DNA of 64,000 bases from Secundilactobacillus odoratitofui DSM 19909 = JCM 15043 (GTDB lineage Bacteria; Bacillota; Bacilli; Lactobacillales; Lactobacillaceae): the NCBI RefSeq assembly GCF_001434895.1, contig NZ_AZEE01000029.1, positions 349,267-413,266 of the forward strand, given 5' to 3'. Shown in pieces: positions 1-8,128 of this stretch; the stretch's first letter is position 1; the number at the start of each line of letters is the position of its first letter. Below the pieces are notes generated by a model. It was not told the origin of the DNA. It was given only the letters and a program-made list of their open reading frames with translations, and did no database searches. The position numbers and the translations under genes were made by a program.

Positions 1-1
1 T

Positions 2-682
2 GAAGCGATAACCGGATTCACTGAAAACATCAAAATTATGTTTTTACAGCCTCATCTCAGCAATACCAGCTGGTTGAGTCTACTAGGTGGACTCGGTCAA
101 AGCATTCTATTAGCTTTTTTGACAACATTGATTGGCTCAGTACTCGCCTTTTTCCTTGCATTAGCAAGTACTCGGCGGTTTGCGCCCACAGCACTTGTGC
201 TTGGCATTCAAAGCTTCATGGCGGTTATCCGTGCGATTCCAACCGTCCTGTGGGTCTTAATCTACAGTGTTGTGTTTGGCCTTGGTGCTAATGCTGCCGT
301 GATTGGTATCACATTTCACAGTGTCGCCTACCTGACTAAGGTGTATGCCGACAGTATGGATGAACTCTCTCCTGAGGCAATCGAAACCTTACAGGCTATG
401 GGACTCAAAAGACCGGCCATCATTTGTCAAGCGTTGATCCCCTATCTGAAGCCAAGTTACCTGAGTTGGACCTTCATCCGCTTTGAAATCAACTTTGCGG
501 ATGCAGTCGCCATTGGTGCAGCTGCTGGTGCTGGTGGTATCGGCTATCAGCTATTCATGTCCAGCAGTTTTTACTTCGACTTCCATGAGGTTGGCGTCAT
601 GGTTTACTTAATTCTAGCTTTTGCGGTAGTACTCGAAATCATCTCATACCGCCTACGTAGTAGTAACACAGCACAACATTAG
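2..682 (+). CDS. phnE: Phosphonate ABC transporter permease (5' end outside window)
   Basis: Membrane permease of a phosphonate import ABC transporter. The visible part is hydrophobic with several membrane segments. It carries the inner-membrane-component loop that contacts the ATPase, EAIETLQAMGLKRPAIICQ, followed by a glycine-rich segment (AIGAAAGAGGIGYQ) typical of PhnE. An ATG lies at position 38, but the frame stays open to the window edge and 214 residues is short for PhnE (usually about 260), so the true start probably lies upstream. The next gene, 35 bases downstream, is a phosphonate-degrading fusion enzyme, so uptake and breakdown are probably co-transcribed. The phosphonate assignment rests on family resemblance plus this neighbour. 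Confidence 0.88.
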   Translation, partial: EAITGFTENIKIMFLQPHLSNTSWLSLLGGLGQSILLAFLTTLIGSVLAFFLALASTRRFAPTALVLGIQSFMAVIRAIPTVLWVLIYSVVFGLGANAAVIGITFHSVAYLTKVYADSMDELSPEAIETLQAMGLKRPAIICQALIPYLKPSYLSWTFIRFEINFADAVAIGAAAGAGGIGYQLFMSSSFYFDFHEVGVMVYLILAFAVVLEIISYRLRSSNTAQH

Positions 683-717
683 CAACCGTAACCCCGTTAT
701 TCCAAGGAGGACTCAAA

Positions 718-2613
718 ATGATTGAAGCGATTATCTTAGATTGGGCCGGCACAACTGTTGATTACGGCAGTCGTGCACCCATCATTGCCTTTAAAAATGC
801 CTTTGCGCACTACGGCATTGAACTCAGCGAAGCAACTATTCGTCAAGACGTTGGTTTAGACAAAATGACCCACGTCCGCAAAATGCTGCAAGAACCAGCA
901 ATTGCAGAAACTTGGGAAGCTGACCACCACGATATCCCGTTAGCAACGGCCGCTGAAAAAATTTATCATCAATTTCAGATTGAAATCAGCAAGGTGCTGA
1001 CTGAAACAGCTCAACTTAAAAGTGGTATGACAGATCTTATTCGGTTTGCTGATGAACACCACATCCAATTAGCCACTACCACCGGCTATACACAAACGAT
1101 GCTGGATCAAATCTTACCACTGGCAGCCGACCAGGGTTACCATCCTCGCTACAACATCACCTCAGAACAGACCAATCACATTGGCCGTCCTCACGCCGAT
1201 ATGGTGAACCTGGCAATGGCAAAATTAAACGTCACTGATCCTAACCACGTCATTAAAGTGGGTGATACGATTAACGACATTTTAGAAGGTAAGAATGCCG
1301 GTACTTTCTCAATTGGTGTCGTTGACGGCGGTAACCTGATTGGCTTATCTCAAAGTGAATTTGAGCGTCTCAACATCGAAGACCAAGACCGTTATCAAGC
1401 AAAAGCAACTGCAATTCTCAAAGAAGCCGGGGCAGACGATGTCGTAAACAACATTGCTGACCTCATTCCGTTAATTGAGTCAATTAACGATCACCAACAA
1501 GAAATGCCCCTTCTCCTCACGCCTGGTCCATTGACTACTAGTCGGGCTGTCAAAGAAACCATGCTGGTTGACCATGGTACTTGGGATGATGATTATAAGG
1601 AATTAACACAGTGGGTTCGCCACGAGCTCGTTGCCCTAGGTCACGCGTCAGATGAAGACTACACAACCGTTCTCATGCAAGGTAGCGGCAGCTTTGGTGT
1701 TGAAGCCGCACTGGGAACCGCTGTACCTAAGCAAGATGCAACTCTATTGATTGCGGCGAACGGTGCTTACGGTGAACGAATGACCGAAATTGCAGATTAT
1801 CTGGCAATTCCATACGTTGTCGTTGACGTTCCAGAAGATCAAACGGTCACGTTGAGTGCCGTTCAAACGGTACTCGAACAACATCCTGAAATTACCCATT
1901 TTGCAATGGTTCATTGCGAAACTACAACTGGTATTTTAAATCCTATCGAGACCATCATCCCCGTTTTAGCGGATAAAGGTATTGTCACGATAGTTGATGC
2001 AATGTCGAGTTTTGGTGGCGTGCCGATCGACTTAACTGCCTTAAACGTCGATTACCTTGTAACCAGCTCCAATAAATGCGTTCAAGGTGTCCCCGGTTTT
2101 AGCATCGTACTTGCTAAGCGTGAAACATTAGACTTAACCCAGGGCAACGCCCGCTCATTAGCCCTTGATCTTTATGCGCAATACCGTTGCTTTGAAGACA
2201 ATGCCGGTAAATGGCGCTTTACATCCCCAACTCACGTCGTATACGCCTTCGCAAAGGCGCTTCATGAGCTTAACGAAGAAGGCGGAATCTCTGCACGTTT
2301 CCGGCGTTATAGCACCAATGAATCACTGCTACGTCAGGGTATGAACGACCTCGGTTATGAACTTGTCATTGACGAAAATGTTCAATCGCCAATTATCACA
2401 TCGTTCAAATATCCGATTGCTGATTTTAATTTCCGTGCTTTTTACGAATATCTTAAAGACCGCGGCTTCATTATCTATCCCGGTAAGGTCTCTAAGTGCG
2501 ATAGTTTCCGTATCGGTAACATCGGTGAAGTTTCAGCTAGTGACATCAGTCGATTACTAAACCTAATTGAAACCTATACAAAGGATACCCTTCAATTATC
2601 AGTTGCTCGCTAA
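718..2613 (+). CDS. phnX-phnW: Bifunctional phosphonoacetaldehyde hydrolase / 2-aminoethylphosphonate-pyruvate transaminase
   Basis: Two-step breakdown of 2-aminoethylphosphonate in one chain of 631 residues. Residues 1-262 are a HAD-superfamily phosphonatase (PhnX): nucleophile motif DWAGTTVD with Asp8, candidate Schiff-base Lys49 in GLDKMTHVRKM, and VGDTINDI near residue 181. Residues about 263-631 are a class V aminotransferase (PhnW), beginning LLLTPGPLTTS, with VDAMSSFGG at 426-434 and the PLP lysine Lys453 in SSNKCVQGVPG. PhnW converts AEP and pyruvate to phosphonoacetaldehyde and alanine; PhnX then splits the C-P bond to acetaldehyde and phosphate. The domain order is the reverse of the reaction order. 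The start has a strong AAGGAGG site 8 bases upstream. Cytoplasmic; probably one operon with phnE. Confidence 0.95.
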   Translation: MIEAIILDWAGTTVDYGSRAPIIAFKNAFAHYGIELSEATIRQDVGLDKMTHVRKMLQEPAIAETWEADHHDIPLATAAEKIYHQFQIEISKVLTETAQLKSGMTDLIRFADEHHIQLATTTGYTQTMLDQILPLAADQGYHPRYNITSEQTNHIGRPHADMVNLAMAKLNVTDPNHVIKVGDTINDILEGKNAGTFSIGVVDGGNLIGLSQSEFERLNIEDQDRYQAKATAILKEAGADDVVNNIADLIPLIESINDHQQEMPLLLTPGPLTTSRAVKETMLVDHGTWDDDYKELTQWVRHELVALGHASDEDYTTVLMQGSGSFGVEAALGTAVPKQDATLLIAANGAYGERMTEIADYLAIPYVVVDVPEDQTVTLSAVQTVLEQHPEITHFAMVHCETTTGILNPIETIIPVLADKGIVTIVDAMSSFGGVPIDLTALNVDYLVTSSNKCVQGVPGFSIVLAKRETLDLTQGNARSLALDLYAQYRCFEDNAGKWRFTSPTHVVYAFAKALHELNEEGGISARFRRYSTNESLLRQGMNDLGYELVIDENVQSPIITSFKYPIADFNFRAFYEYLKDRGFIIYPGKVSKCDSFRIGNIGEVSASDISRLLNLIETYTKDTLQLSVAR

Positions 2614-2626
2614 ATTATGCGGGTTG

Positions 2627-2669
2627 AAAAAGGGTCGCCATGACAATTCACGTCATGGCGACCCTTTTT
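2627..2669. terminator. Bidirectional intrinsic terminator
   Basis: An 18-bp near-perfect inverted repeat (2627-2644 with 2652-2669) with an A-run on one side and a T-run on the other, between the converging phnXW gene and the PP2C-like gene. Confidence 0.9.
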
Positions 2670-2688
2670 CGTTGTATAGGCACTCGGA

Positions 2689-3513
2689 TTAACCGGGTGT
2701 CGTTTCAAACCGGATGTAACTCCGATCATCAAATGACCGGTTACCGACTACAAGTCCCTTAGTCGACCGGTATTGCTGACAACACAGCGGATCGTTAGCA
2801 AGAACGGTGGCTAAGGCTGCCTCAGTGGACGCAAGTTCCAAGGTCACCTCTGGGTAGCCATCACTTGCCAAAGCAATCTCGTGTGGTGCATCATCCAACG
2901 TGATCACTTTCAGTAGCGCGTCAGGTATTGGGTCGCCATTTAAAACGGTATAGCCCCACTCGTTATCCGCGCTATTTGCAAACTGAGTCGCTTTTAAGAG
3001 CCACGGCAAAATCGCCTGCCGTCCGGGGTCAGCTTGCGGTTCTAAGGCCGAGTTAGACAGTCCGCTGGTTTTTAAAATCAAACTCCGAAAGTTAGCCAAG
3101 ACATCATCACTAGGCTTAGTATTTGGCTGCATCTGACCATCTAAGTTAATTTGAGCATCGCCAATTTGCCAAAGCTGATGGTAATGACGCGAGTAAACGA
3201 CAGTAACTGCTTGAAGGCCCTGGCTAGCCTTATCGTATGGAAAATCTACTTGTTCGTAAAACTGTGCGAAAAAGCTATTCACACGCGCTACAAACTGGTT
3301 AATTGTCATCTCAGGCGCACTATTCTTCAAAATTGATGCAATCATCGTTGACGCTAACTTACCACTAGTTTGACCGTTAAATCGAAAAGTTGATTTTGAC
3401 GTGACGCCATCTACAATCCCGATGAAATCGGATGTATTAATAATCACATCTTCACACTGTTCATCACTGATTTTACCTTGATAAAACTGTTCTTTTACTT
3501 GAACTTGAACCAT
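2689..3513 (-). CDS. PP2C-like protein phosphatase-fold protein
   Basis: A 274-residue cytoplasmic protein resembling PP2C-type Ser/Thr phosphatases. Recognisable elements in order are an early acidic strand followed by GIVDGVTSK (metal-binding Asp-Gly), WQIGDAQINL, ALASDGYPE, and DDRSYIRF near the C-terminus, matching the DG, GD, SDG and DD(N/R)S metal-ligand motifs of PP2C. Overall identity to canonical PP2C is low, so catalytic activity is inferred rather than shown. The start ATG has GAGGATG about 10 bases upstream. No kinase or other signalling partner lies nearby; it appears monocistronic. Substrate unknown. Confidence 0.6.
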   Translation of the reverse strand: MVQVQVKEQFYQGKISDEQCEDVIINTSDFIGIVDGVTSKSTFRFNGQTSGKLASTMIASILKNSAPEMTINQFVARVNSFFAQFYEQVDFPYDKASQGLQAVTVVYSRHYHQLWQIGDAQINLDGQMQPNTKPSDDVLANFRSLILKTSGLSNSALEPQADPGRQAILPWLLKATQFANSADNEWGYTVLNGDPIPDALLKVITLDDAPHEIALASDGYPEVTLELASTEAALATVLANDPLCCQQYRSTKGLVVGNRSFDDRSYIRFETTPG

Positions 3514-3530
3514 TCACTCACATCCTCAAT

Positions 3531-3546
3531 TGTTTCACGTGAAACT
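3531..3546. promoter_or_regulatory. parS-like palindrome (15 of 16 bases)
   Basis: TGTTTCACGTGAAACT, one base away from the chromosome-partition parS consensus TGTTYCACGTGAAACA. It lies just upstream of the PP2C-like gene. One of five such sites in the window. Confidence 0.55.
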
Positions 3547-3653
3547 ATTATGAGCTCGAAGTAACTTGTTTGAGAGTTACTTCGTCACTAACTGTTTCTA
3601 TTATAGATACTCTGAAGCCCTAGAGCCACCCGTCCGTCATAACTCACTGGTAT

Positions 3654-3690
3654 TAAAAACCGCGTCAGTATCAAAATAATACTGACGCGG
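3654..3690 (-). terminator. Intrinsic terminator of the sugar transporter gene
   Basis: A 12-bp perfect stem (3660-3671 with 3679-3690) followed, on the minus strand, by GTTTTTAATA. It lies about 40 bases past the stop of the MFS gene. Confidence 0.85.
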
Positions 3691-3731
3691 TAGTCTTGTA
3701 ATAAAGTTTAATCTCTAAAATTTCAGTGCAT

Positions 3732-5117
3732 CTAGTTCTCAGCACTCTTCTTCGTGTTTTCACCACGACGCATTTCCATTTCAATCTCTTCAAGCGTCTT
3801 ACCACGAGTTTCAGGTACGGCGTAAATAACAAAGAAGATTGAAACGATAGCGAAGAAACCAAAGACGGCAAATGGACCACCAACGTTGTTGTGGAAGGTG
3901 CTCAACAATACCAAGAAGAATTGTGACACGATAAAGTTACCAATCCAGTTAGCAGCTGAACCGATTGAATTACCAACACCACGAACGTTTAGTGGGAAGA
4001 TTTCACCAATCATCAACCAGCAAATTGGGCCCCATGAAACGGCGAAACCGAAAATGTAAACGGCAATCAGAATCATGGTTGGCACAGCGGCTGCTTGGAC
4101 GCTTAACGTAAAGTTCAAGATTGACAAAACAATGATTGAAACAGCCATTACAATTGAACCAAACAATAGAATGGTTCGACGGTTAAACTTGTCCATGATC
4201 TTGTAGGCCAAAATCGTACATACAAAGTTGACAATCCCAATCCCAACTGAGATCCAGATGGCATTGCTTTCAGCAAAGCCAAAGCCTTTAATAAAGACTT
4301 GTGGCAAGAAGTAGATGACTGAGTTGATTCCGACGAGTTGTTGCAATAGCATCAAGCCAATCGCAACGAGCACGGCTGGACGTGCGAACGTAAATAGTTC
4401 ACGCAGACCACCCTTAGGCTGATTAGCAACTTCTTGGATATCGCTTAATTCTTTATCGGGGTCTTCATCGGTGTTTTCACGCAAGCCGTGCAAAATCTCT
4501 TTTGCTTCATCCACACGCCCTTTTTCAACCAAGAACCGTGGTGACTCTGGTAAGATCAAAGAACCGATAAACAGAATTGCGGCAGGAATCAAAGCTGATC
4601 CAAGCATCCAACGCCAGTCACGAATACCTAACAAGTTGTGACCCAAGAAGCCCAAGTTAGAAACATAGGCTAACAAAATCCCTAACGTAATCATCAATTG
4701 AAACATCGTCCCAAGTGATCCACGGTGTGGCGCATCAGCTAATTCAGCCAAGTAAGCAGGTGTTAAAGCTGAAGCAGACCCAACGGCGAAACCTAAAATA
4801 ATCCGAGCAATAACCATTGAGATAAACCCAGTTGCGACCATTGAGAGTCCTGAACCTAATAGGAACAAGATTGAAGCAAACAGTAACAGGCGCTTCCGAC
4901 CAAACTTATCGGAAAGTGACCCAATTGATAAGGCACCCACTGATGAGCCAATCAGAACGGATGATGTAATAAACCCGGTCTGTTCAATATTGAGTTTGAA
5001 ATCCGTTTCAATCAGAGAAGATGCCCCTGAAATAATCCCAGTATCAAACCCAAATAAGAGGCCACCAAGTGCGCCAAAAACAAAGATGAAGAAGATACTT
5101 AAATGATGTTTTTGCAC
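3732..5117 (-). CDS. MFS sugar:proton symporter (sugar porter family)
   Basis: A 461-residue inner-membrane transporter with 12 predicted helices. Sugar-porter signatures are clear: LLFGFDTGIISGA in helix 1, GSLSDKFGRKR in the 2-3 loop, PESPRFLVEKGR before the central loop, QQLVGINSVIYF in helix 7, and PETRGKTLEEIE at the C-terminus. These match the XylE/AraE/GalP type that imports pentoses or hexoses with H+; the exact sugar cannot be read from sequence. The start is GTG at 5117 with AGGAGAGA 7-8 bases upstream. The upstream region holds a full cre site and a second near-cre, so CcpA catabolite control is likely. It stands alone, divergent from an ABC-F gene, with its own terminator. Confidence 0.9.
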   Translation of the reverse strand: MQKHHLSIFFIFVFGALGGLLFGFDTGIISGASSLIETDFKLNIEQTGFITSSVLIGSSVGALSIGSLSDKFGRKRLLLFASILFLLGSGLSMVATGFISMVIARIILGFAVGSASALTPAYLAELADAPHRGSLGTMFQLMITLGILLAYVSNLGFLGHNLLGIRDWRWMLGSALIPAAILFIGSLILPESPRFLVEKGRVDEAKEILHGLRENTDEDPDKELSDIQEVANQPKGGLRELFTFARPAVLVAIGLMLLQQLVGINSVIYFLPQVFIKGFGFAESNAIWISVGIGIVNFVCTILAYKIMDKFNRRTILLFGSIVMAVSIIVLSILNFTLSVQAAAVPTMILIAVYIFGFAVSWGPICWLMIGEIFPLNVRGVGNSIGSAANWIGNFIVSQFFLVLLSTFHNNVGGPFAVFGFFAIVSIFFVIYAVPETRGKTLEEIEMEMRRGENTKKSAEN

Positions 5118-5175
5118 AATACTCTCTCCTAACCTAAATACGAAATATTAATAATAGCTTTTCAACGTTTCCAAT

Positions 5176-5189
5176 TCTAAACGCTTACA
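5176..5189 (-). promoter_or_regulatory. Second cre-like site
   Basis: On the minus strand TGTAAGCGTTTAGA, one mismatch from the cre consensus WTGNAANCGNWNNCW. It lies about 60 bases upstream of the sugar transporter start. Confidence 0.5.
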
Positions 5190-5195
5190 AGAAAA

Positions 5196-5210
5196 ATGCA
5201 AGCGTTTACA
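5196..5210. promoter_or_regulatory. Catabolite-responsive element (cre)
   Basis: ATGCAAGCGTTTACA matches all defined positions of the CcpA cre consensus WTGNAANCGNWNNCW. Its position about 80 bases upstream of the sugar transporter GTG suggests repression or activation by CcpA. Confidence 0.75.
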
Positions 5211-5229
5211 TTCAACATTTTCAAAATAA

Positions 5230-5244
5230 TGTAACATGTTTACA
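5230..5244. promoter_or_regulatory. Imperfect dyad upstream of sugar transporter
   Basis: TGTAACATGTTTACA forms an imperfect inverted repeat (TGTAA with TTTACA around ACATGT). Position and symmetry suit an operator for a local regulator, but no cognate regulator gene is visible nearby. Confidence 0.3.
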
Positions 5245-5249
5245 TTTGG

Positions 5250-5640
5250 TCTGAGTCCTAAGTAACAACGCCCAAACAGCGTCTGATTTTGTGCAATAGT
5301 ACACACGGCCTGTGGTATATAGAACGCCACACCAATGTCGATGATAAGCGGCTATTTATGATTTGAACGGTCCGATTATTGGTCAAAATTGGTATACCCA
5401 CCACCAAAATAAAAATTATTTTTTGATGGGAAAAGCGTACATGGCCTTACCTATATCAAGAACGGGATAGTATCACTTTAACCGTATTGAACTGTCGATT
5501 TTCACGAATTTTGAAAATAAACGCGTTAATTTCTGAAAAAAACGAGACCGTTCAAAACAATCCGCTTACATTCAGGAATTCGGATGATTTATGTCGCACT
5601 CACCACCTAATATCTGATACTATATAGGAACGATCTATTT
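5250..5640. other. Long divergent intergenic region without a gene
   Basis: AT-rich spacer between the transporter and ABC-F gene. The minus-strand frame at 5148-5330 overlaps the cre sites, lacks a ribosome site and has no recognisable motif, so it is not called. I see no clear promoter for the ABC-F gene and no convincing hairpin leader. Confidence 0.4.
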
Positions 5641-5673
5641 TTATGGTCGATAATCAAAAAGTGAGGTACTAGC

Positions 5674-7296
5674 TTGTTAACAGTAACGAATGTGTCCATG
5701 AGCTTCTCGGACCGCAAACTATATGATGATGTTAATTTAAAATTTACACCTGGCAACTGCTACGGCATTATCGGTGCTAACGGTGCGGGTAAGTCCACTT
5801 TCCTCAAGATTTTGGAAGGCCGTCTGTCACCAACAACTGGCACTGTTTCCATGGGGCCGAACGAACGGATGAGTAGTCTTAAGCAAGATCACTTTGCCTT
5901 TGACGATCAGACTGTTCTAAACACCGTATTGCAGGGCCACGAACGACTTTACCAGGTCATGACTGAAAAGGATGCATTGTACGCTAAAGCTGACTTCTCT
6001 GATGAAGATGGCATTAAAGCGGCCGAGCTTGAAGGCGAATTCGCCGAAATGGACGGCTGGAACGCTGAAAGTGACGCGAGCCAGCTGCTACAATCCATGG
6101 GTATTACTGAGGATCGTCACCAGACTTTGATGAAGGATTTACCAGAAAGCGAAAAAATCAAGGTCTTGCTGGCCCAATCACTGTTTGGTAAGCCCGACGT
6201 CCTCCTTCTAGACGAACCAACCAATGGTCTTGATCCACAAACTATCAGCTGGTTGGAGAACTTCTTAGCCGACTACGATAACACCGTGTTAGTTGTGAGT
6301 CATGACCGTCATTTCTTAAACGCAGTCTGCACCCAAATGTGTGATGTCGACTTCGGTAAGATTCAGTTATTCGTTGGGAACTACGATTTCTGGCTTCAAA
6401 GTTCAGAATTAGCCTTAAAGTTACGTAACCAACAAAACGCTAAAAAAGAAGAACAAATTAAGCAATTACAAGAATTTATCGCGCGTTTCTCAGCTAACGC
6501 TTCCAAGTCAAAGCAAGCAACTTCCCGTAAGAAGCAGCTGGATAAGATCACCTTGGATGATATTAAACCAAGCTCCCGCAAATACCCGTTCATTAAATTC
6601 ACACCTGAACGCGAGTTGGGCAACGATTTTCTCCGCGTTGAAAACGTCAGCAAAACCATTGATGGCCAAAAGGTACTCGATAACGTCAGCTTTATTCTCC
6701 GACCTGGCGACAAAGCCGCGTTAATTTCCCGTTCAGACGTCACCACCAGTATTTTAATGCAACTCATTGCCGGTACGATGACTCCAGATACGGGTAGTAT
6801 TACTTGGGGCGTGACGACTAACCGTGCGTACATGCCAAAGGACTTAAACCCTGAGTTTAGTGACGACAGTCTTAATATCCTTGAATGGTTGCGTCAATTC
6901 GCAAGTAAGGAAGAAAGTGACAACACCTTCCTACGTGGCTTCTTAGGCCAAATGCTGTTCAAAGGCGACGAGGTTCTCAAACAAGTACCCGTCCTATCTG
7001 GTGGTGAAAAAGTCCGGAGTTACCTTTCCAAACTTATGTTAAGTAAAGCGAACGTCTTATTATTAGACGATCCAACTAACCACTTGGACCTTGAAAGCAT
7101 CACCAGCTTAAACGACGCCTTAATTGATTTTCCTGGCTCCATGGTCTTCACTAGCCATGACCACCAGTTTATTCAAACCATCGCCAACCACATTATTGAA
7201 GTTGGCCCTAAAGGTGTTGTTGACCGTGCTGATACGACTTACGACGATTTCATGGCGCATGAAGTTGCACAGGCACAGGTTGCTGATATCTATTAA
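5674..7296 (+). CDS. ABC-F family ATPase (YkpA/YbiT type)
   Basis: Soluble duplicated ATPase of 540 residues without membrane segments; ABC-F proteins act on the ribosome. Domain 1 has a full Walker A GANGAGKS (34-41) and Walker B LLLDEPTNGLDP (Asp180, Glu181), but its signature is degenerate (LPESEK, 156-161). The linker holds the conserved SANASKSKQATSRKK segment. Domain 2 has an intact signature (SGGEK at 442) but a lost Walker A (SRSDVTTS, 352-359) and Asp466 in place of the catalytic Glu (LLLDDPTNHLD). All degenerate elements fall in one of the two composite ATP sites. TTG start with GTGAGG upstream. Function is probably translational housekeeping or stress; there is no evidence for antibiotic resistance. 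Confidence 0.9.
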   Translation: MLTVTNVSMSFSDRKLYDDVNLKFTPGNCYGIIGANGAGKSTFLKILEGRLSPTTGTVSMGPNERMSSLKQDHFAFDDQTVLNTVLQGHERLYQVMTEKDALYAKADFSDEDGIKAAELEGEFAEMDGWNAESDASQLLQSMGITEDRHQTLMKDLPESEKIKVLLAQSLFGKPDVLLLDEPTNGLDPQTISWLENFLADYDNTVLVVSHDRHFLNAVCTQMCDVDFGKIQLFVGNYDFWLQSSELALKLRNQQNAKKEEQIKQLQEFIARFSANASKSKQATSRKKQLDKITLDDIKPSSRKYPFIKFTPERELGNDFLRVENVSKTIDGQKVLDNVSFILRPGDKAALISRSDVTTSILMQLIAGTMTPDTGSITWGVTTNRAYMPKDLNPEFSDDSLNILEWLRQFASKEESDNTFLRGFLGQMLFKGDEVLKQVPVLSGGEKVRSYLSKLMLSKANVLLLDDPTNHLDLESITSLNDALIDFPGSMVFTSHDHQFIQTIANHIIEVGPKGVVDRADTTYDDFMAHEVAQAQVADIY

Positions 7297-7312
7297 TTAG
7301 AGTGTGTTACAC

Positions 7313-7341
7313 AAAAAACTGCCGCATAGGCAGTTTTTTTA
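7313..7341 (+). terminator. Intrinsic terminator after ABC-F gene
   Basis: AAAAAACTGCC, a 4-base loop, then GGCAGTTTTTTT, 17 bases past the stop codon. Confidence 0.9.
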
Positions 7342-7592
7342 TTTGCTGGGACTCTCGTGAAAGATAAACGACAATCTGTAAAATCTAACCAGACGGACGT
7401 TTGATGATTTTCAGTTATCGCCAATGTAAAAAAACTAGTAAATCCATAATTCCGATAATAAAACAGTCGTAACGACCAACCACTCGTACAAGTTTGGCGT
7501 TACGGCTGCTTTTTGTCGTTCAAGAGAGTCAGCTAGCTTTCCACTAACGCTATGTAAATAATCAACACAAAACATCATTTTTAACGAACGTA

Positions 7593-7784
7593 AAGCCGGA
7601 GCGTCAGCGGTTGTTGGGGACCTGTGGTGGCGGTGATATCAGGTGATTTCCCTGATATCACGGGACGACGTTTGAGACTCACAACGGTTCTGGGTGAGGC
7701 TCAAACGCGAGGGGCGAGACCGCTTTTCGGCTCGACCCGGTCCCCACTTCAGGTTCCCAATAACCGCTGGCCGGAGGCTGGCAT
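7593..7784 (+). repeat. Multi-branched hairpin element, family I copy 1
   Basis: A long outer stem (7605-7623 with 7751-7770, few mismatches) encloses three further hairpins: an 11-bp perfect stem (7633-7643 with 7651-7661), a 13-bp stem with one mismatch (7670-7682 with 7694-7706), and a GC-rich arm from 7711 to about 7745. It ends with CCGGTCCCCAC, shared with two further copies near 14.2 and 14.5 kb. The 68-codon frame at 7624-7830 lies inside it and is judged non-coding. It could be a structured RNA or a hairpin repeat; the function is unknown. Confidence 0.6.
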
Positions 7785-7832
7785 TAACCCAGCAATGAAG
7801 CAGACATGCAGGCTGTACATATTTAATTGATC

Positions 7833-7899
7833 AACGTTTGGAATATTCAATATCGATTATTTACATAATCATGAATGGAACGTTTAATATGCAACGTTT
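7833..7899. repeat. Three AACGTTT repeats upstream of gltB
   Basis: AACGTTT occurs at 7833, 7879 and 7893, each followed by a purine-rich AT stretch. The surrounding DNA is AT-rich with no gene. They may be regulator binding sites for gltBD, but could be chance in this composition. Confidence 0.25.
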
Positions 7900-8036
7900 G
7901 AATCAGAATAATAATTTGTGCAAAACACACTTATACCAGCATTTACCGGAAATGTTTATCAGTCAACTTCTATATTCCATAAATGAATAAAACCCGTTAT
8001 TTGCCATAATTACTAAATATTTATTTAAAAAAGCGA

Positions 8037-8065
8037 TTGTATTCCCATCTAAGTTAGAATATGAT
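8037..8065 (+). promoter_or_regulatory. Candidate gltBD promoter
   Basis: TTGTAT (8037-8042), a 17-base spacer, then TATGAT (8060-8065). It lies 64 bases upstream of the gltB start and is flanked by GATTGT and ACAATC (inverted halves), a possible operator. Confidence 0.55.
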
Positions 8066-8128
8066 GAGAACAATCACACTAAAATGAGTTTTTAGTAAAA
8101 TATCTGACAAGAAGCAGGTGAAAGAACC

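Noticed and set aside
5148-5330. 60-codon frame upstream of the sugar transporter
   Set aside because: It overlaps cre sites and has no ribosome site or similarity.
7624-7830. 68-codon open frame upstream of gltB
   Set aside because: It lies inside hairpin element copy 1, has no ribosome site and its codons follow the palindromes.
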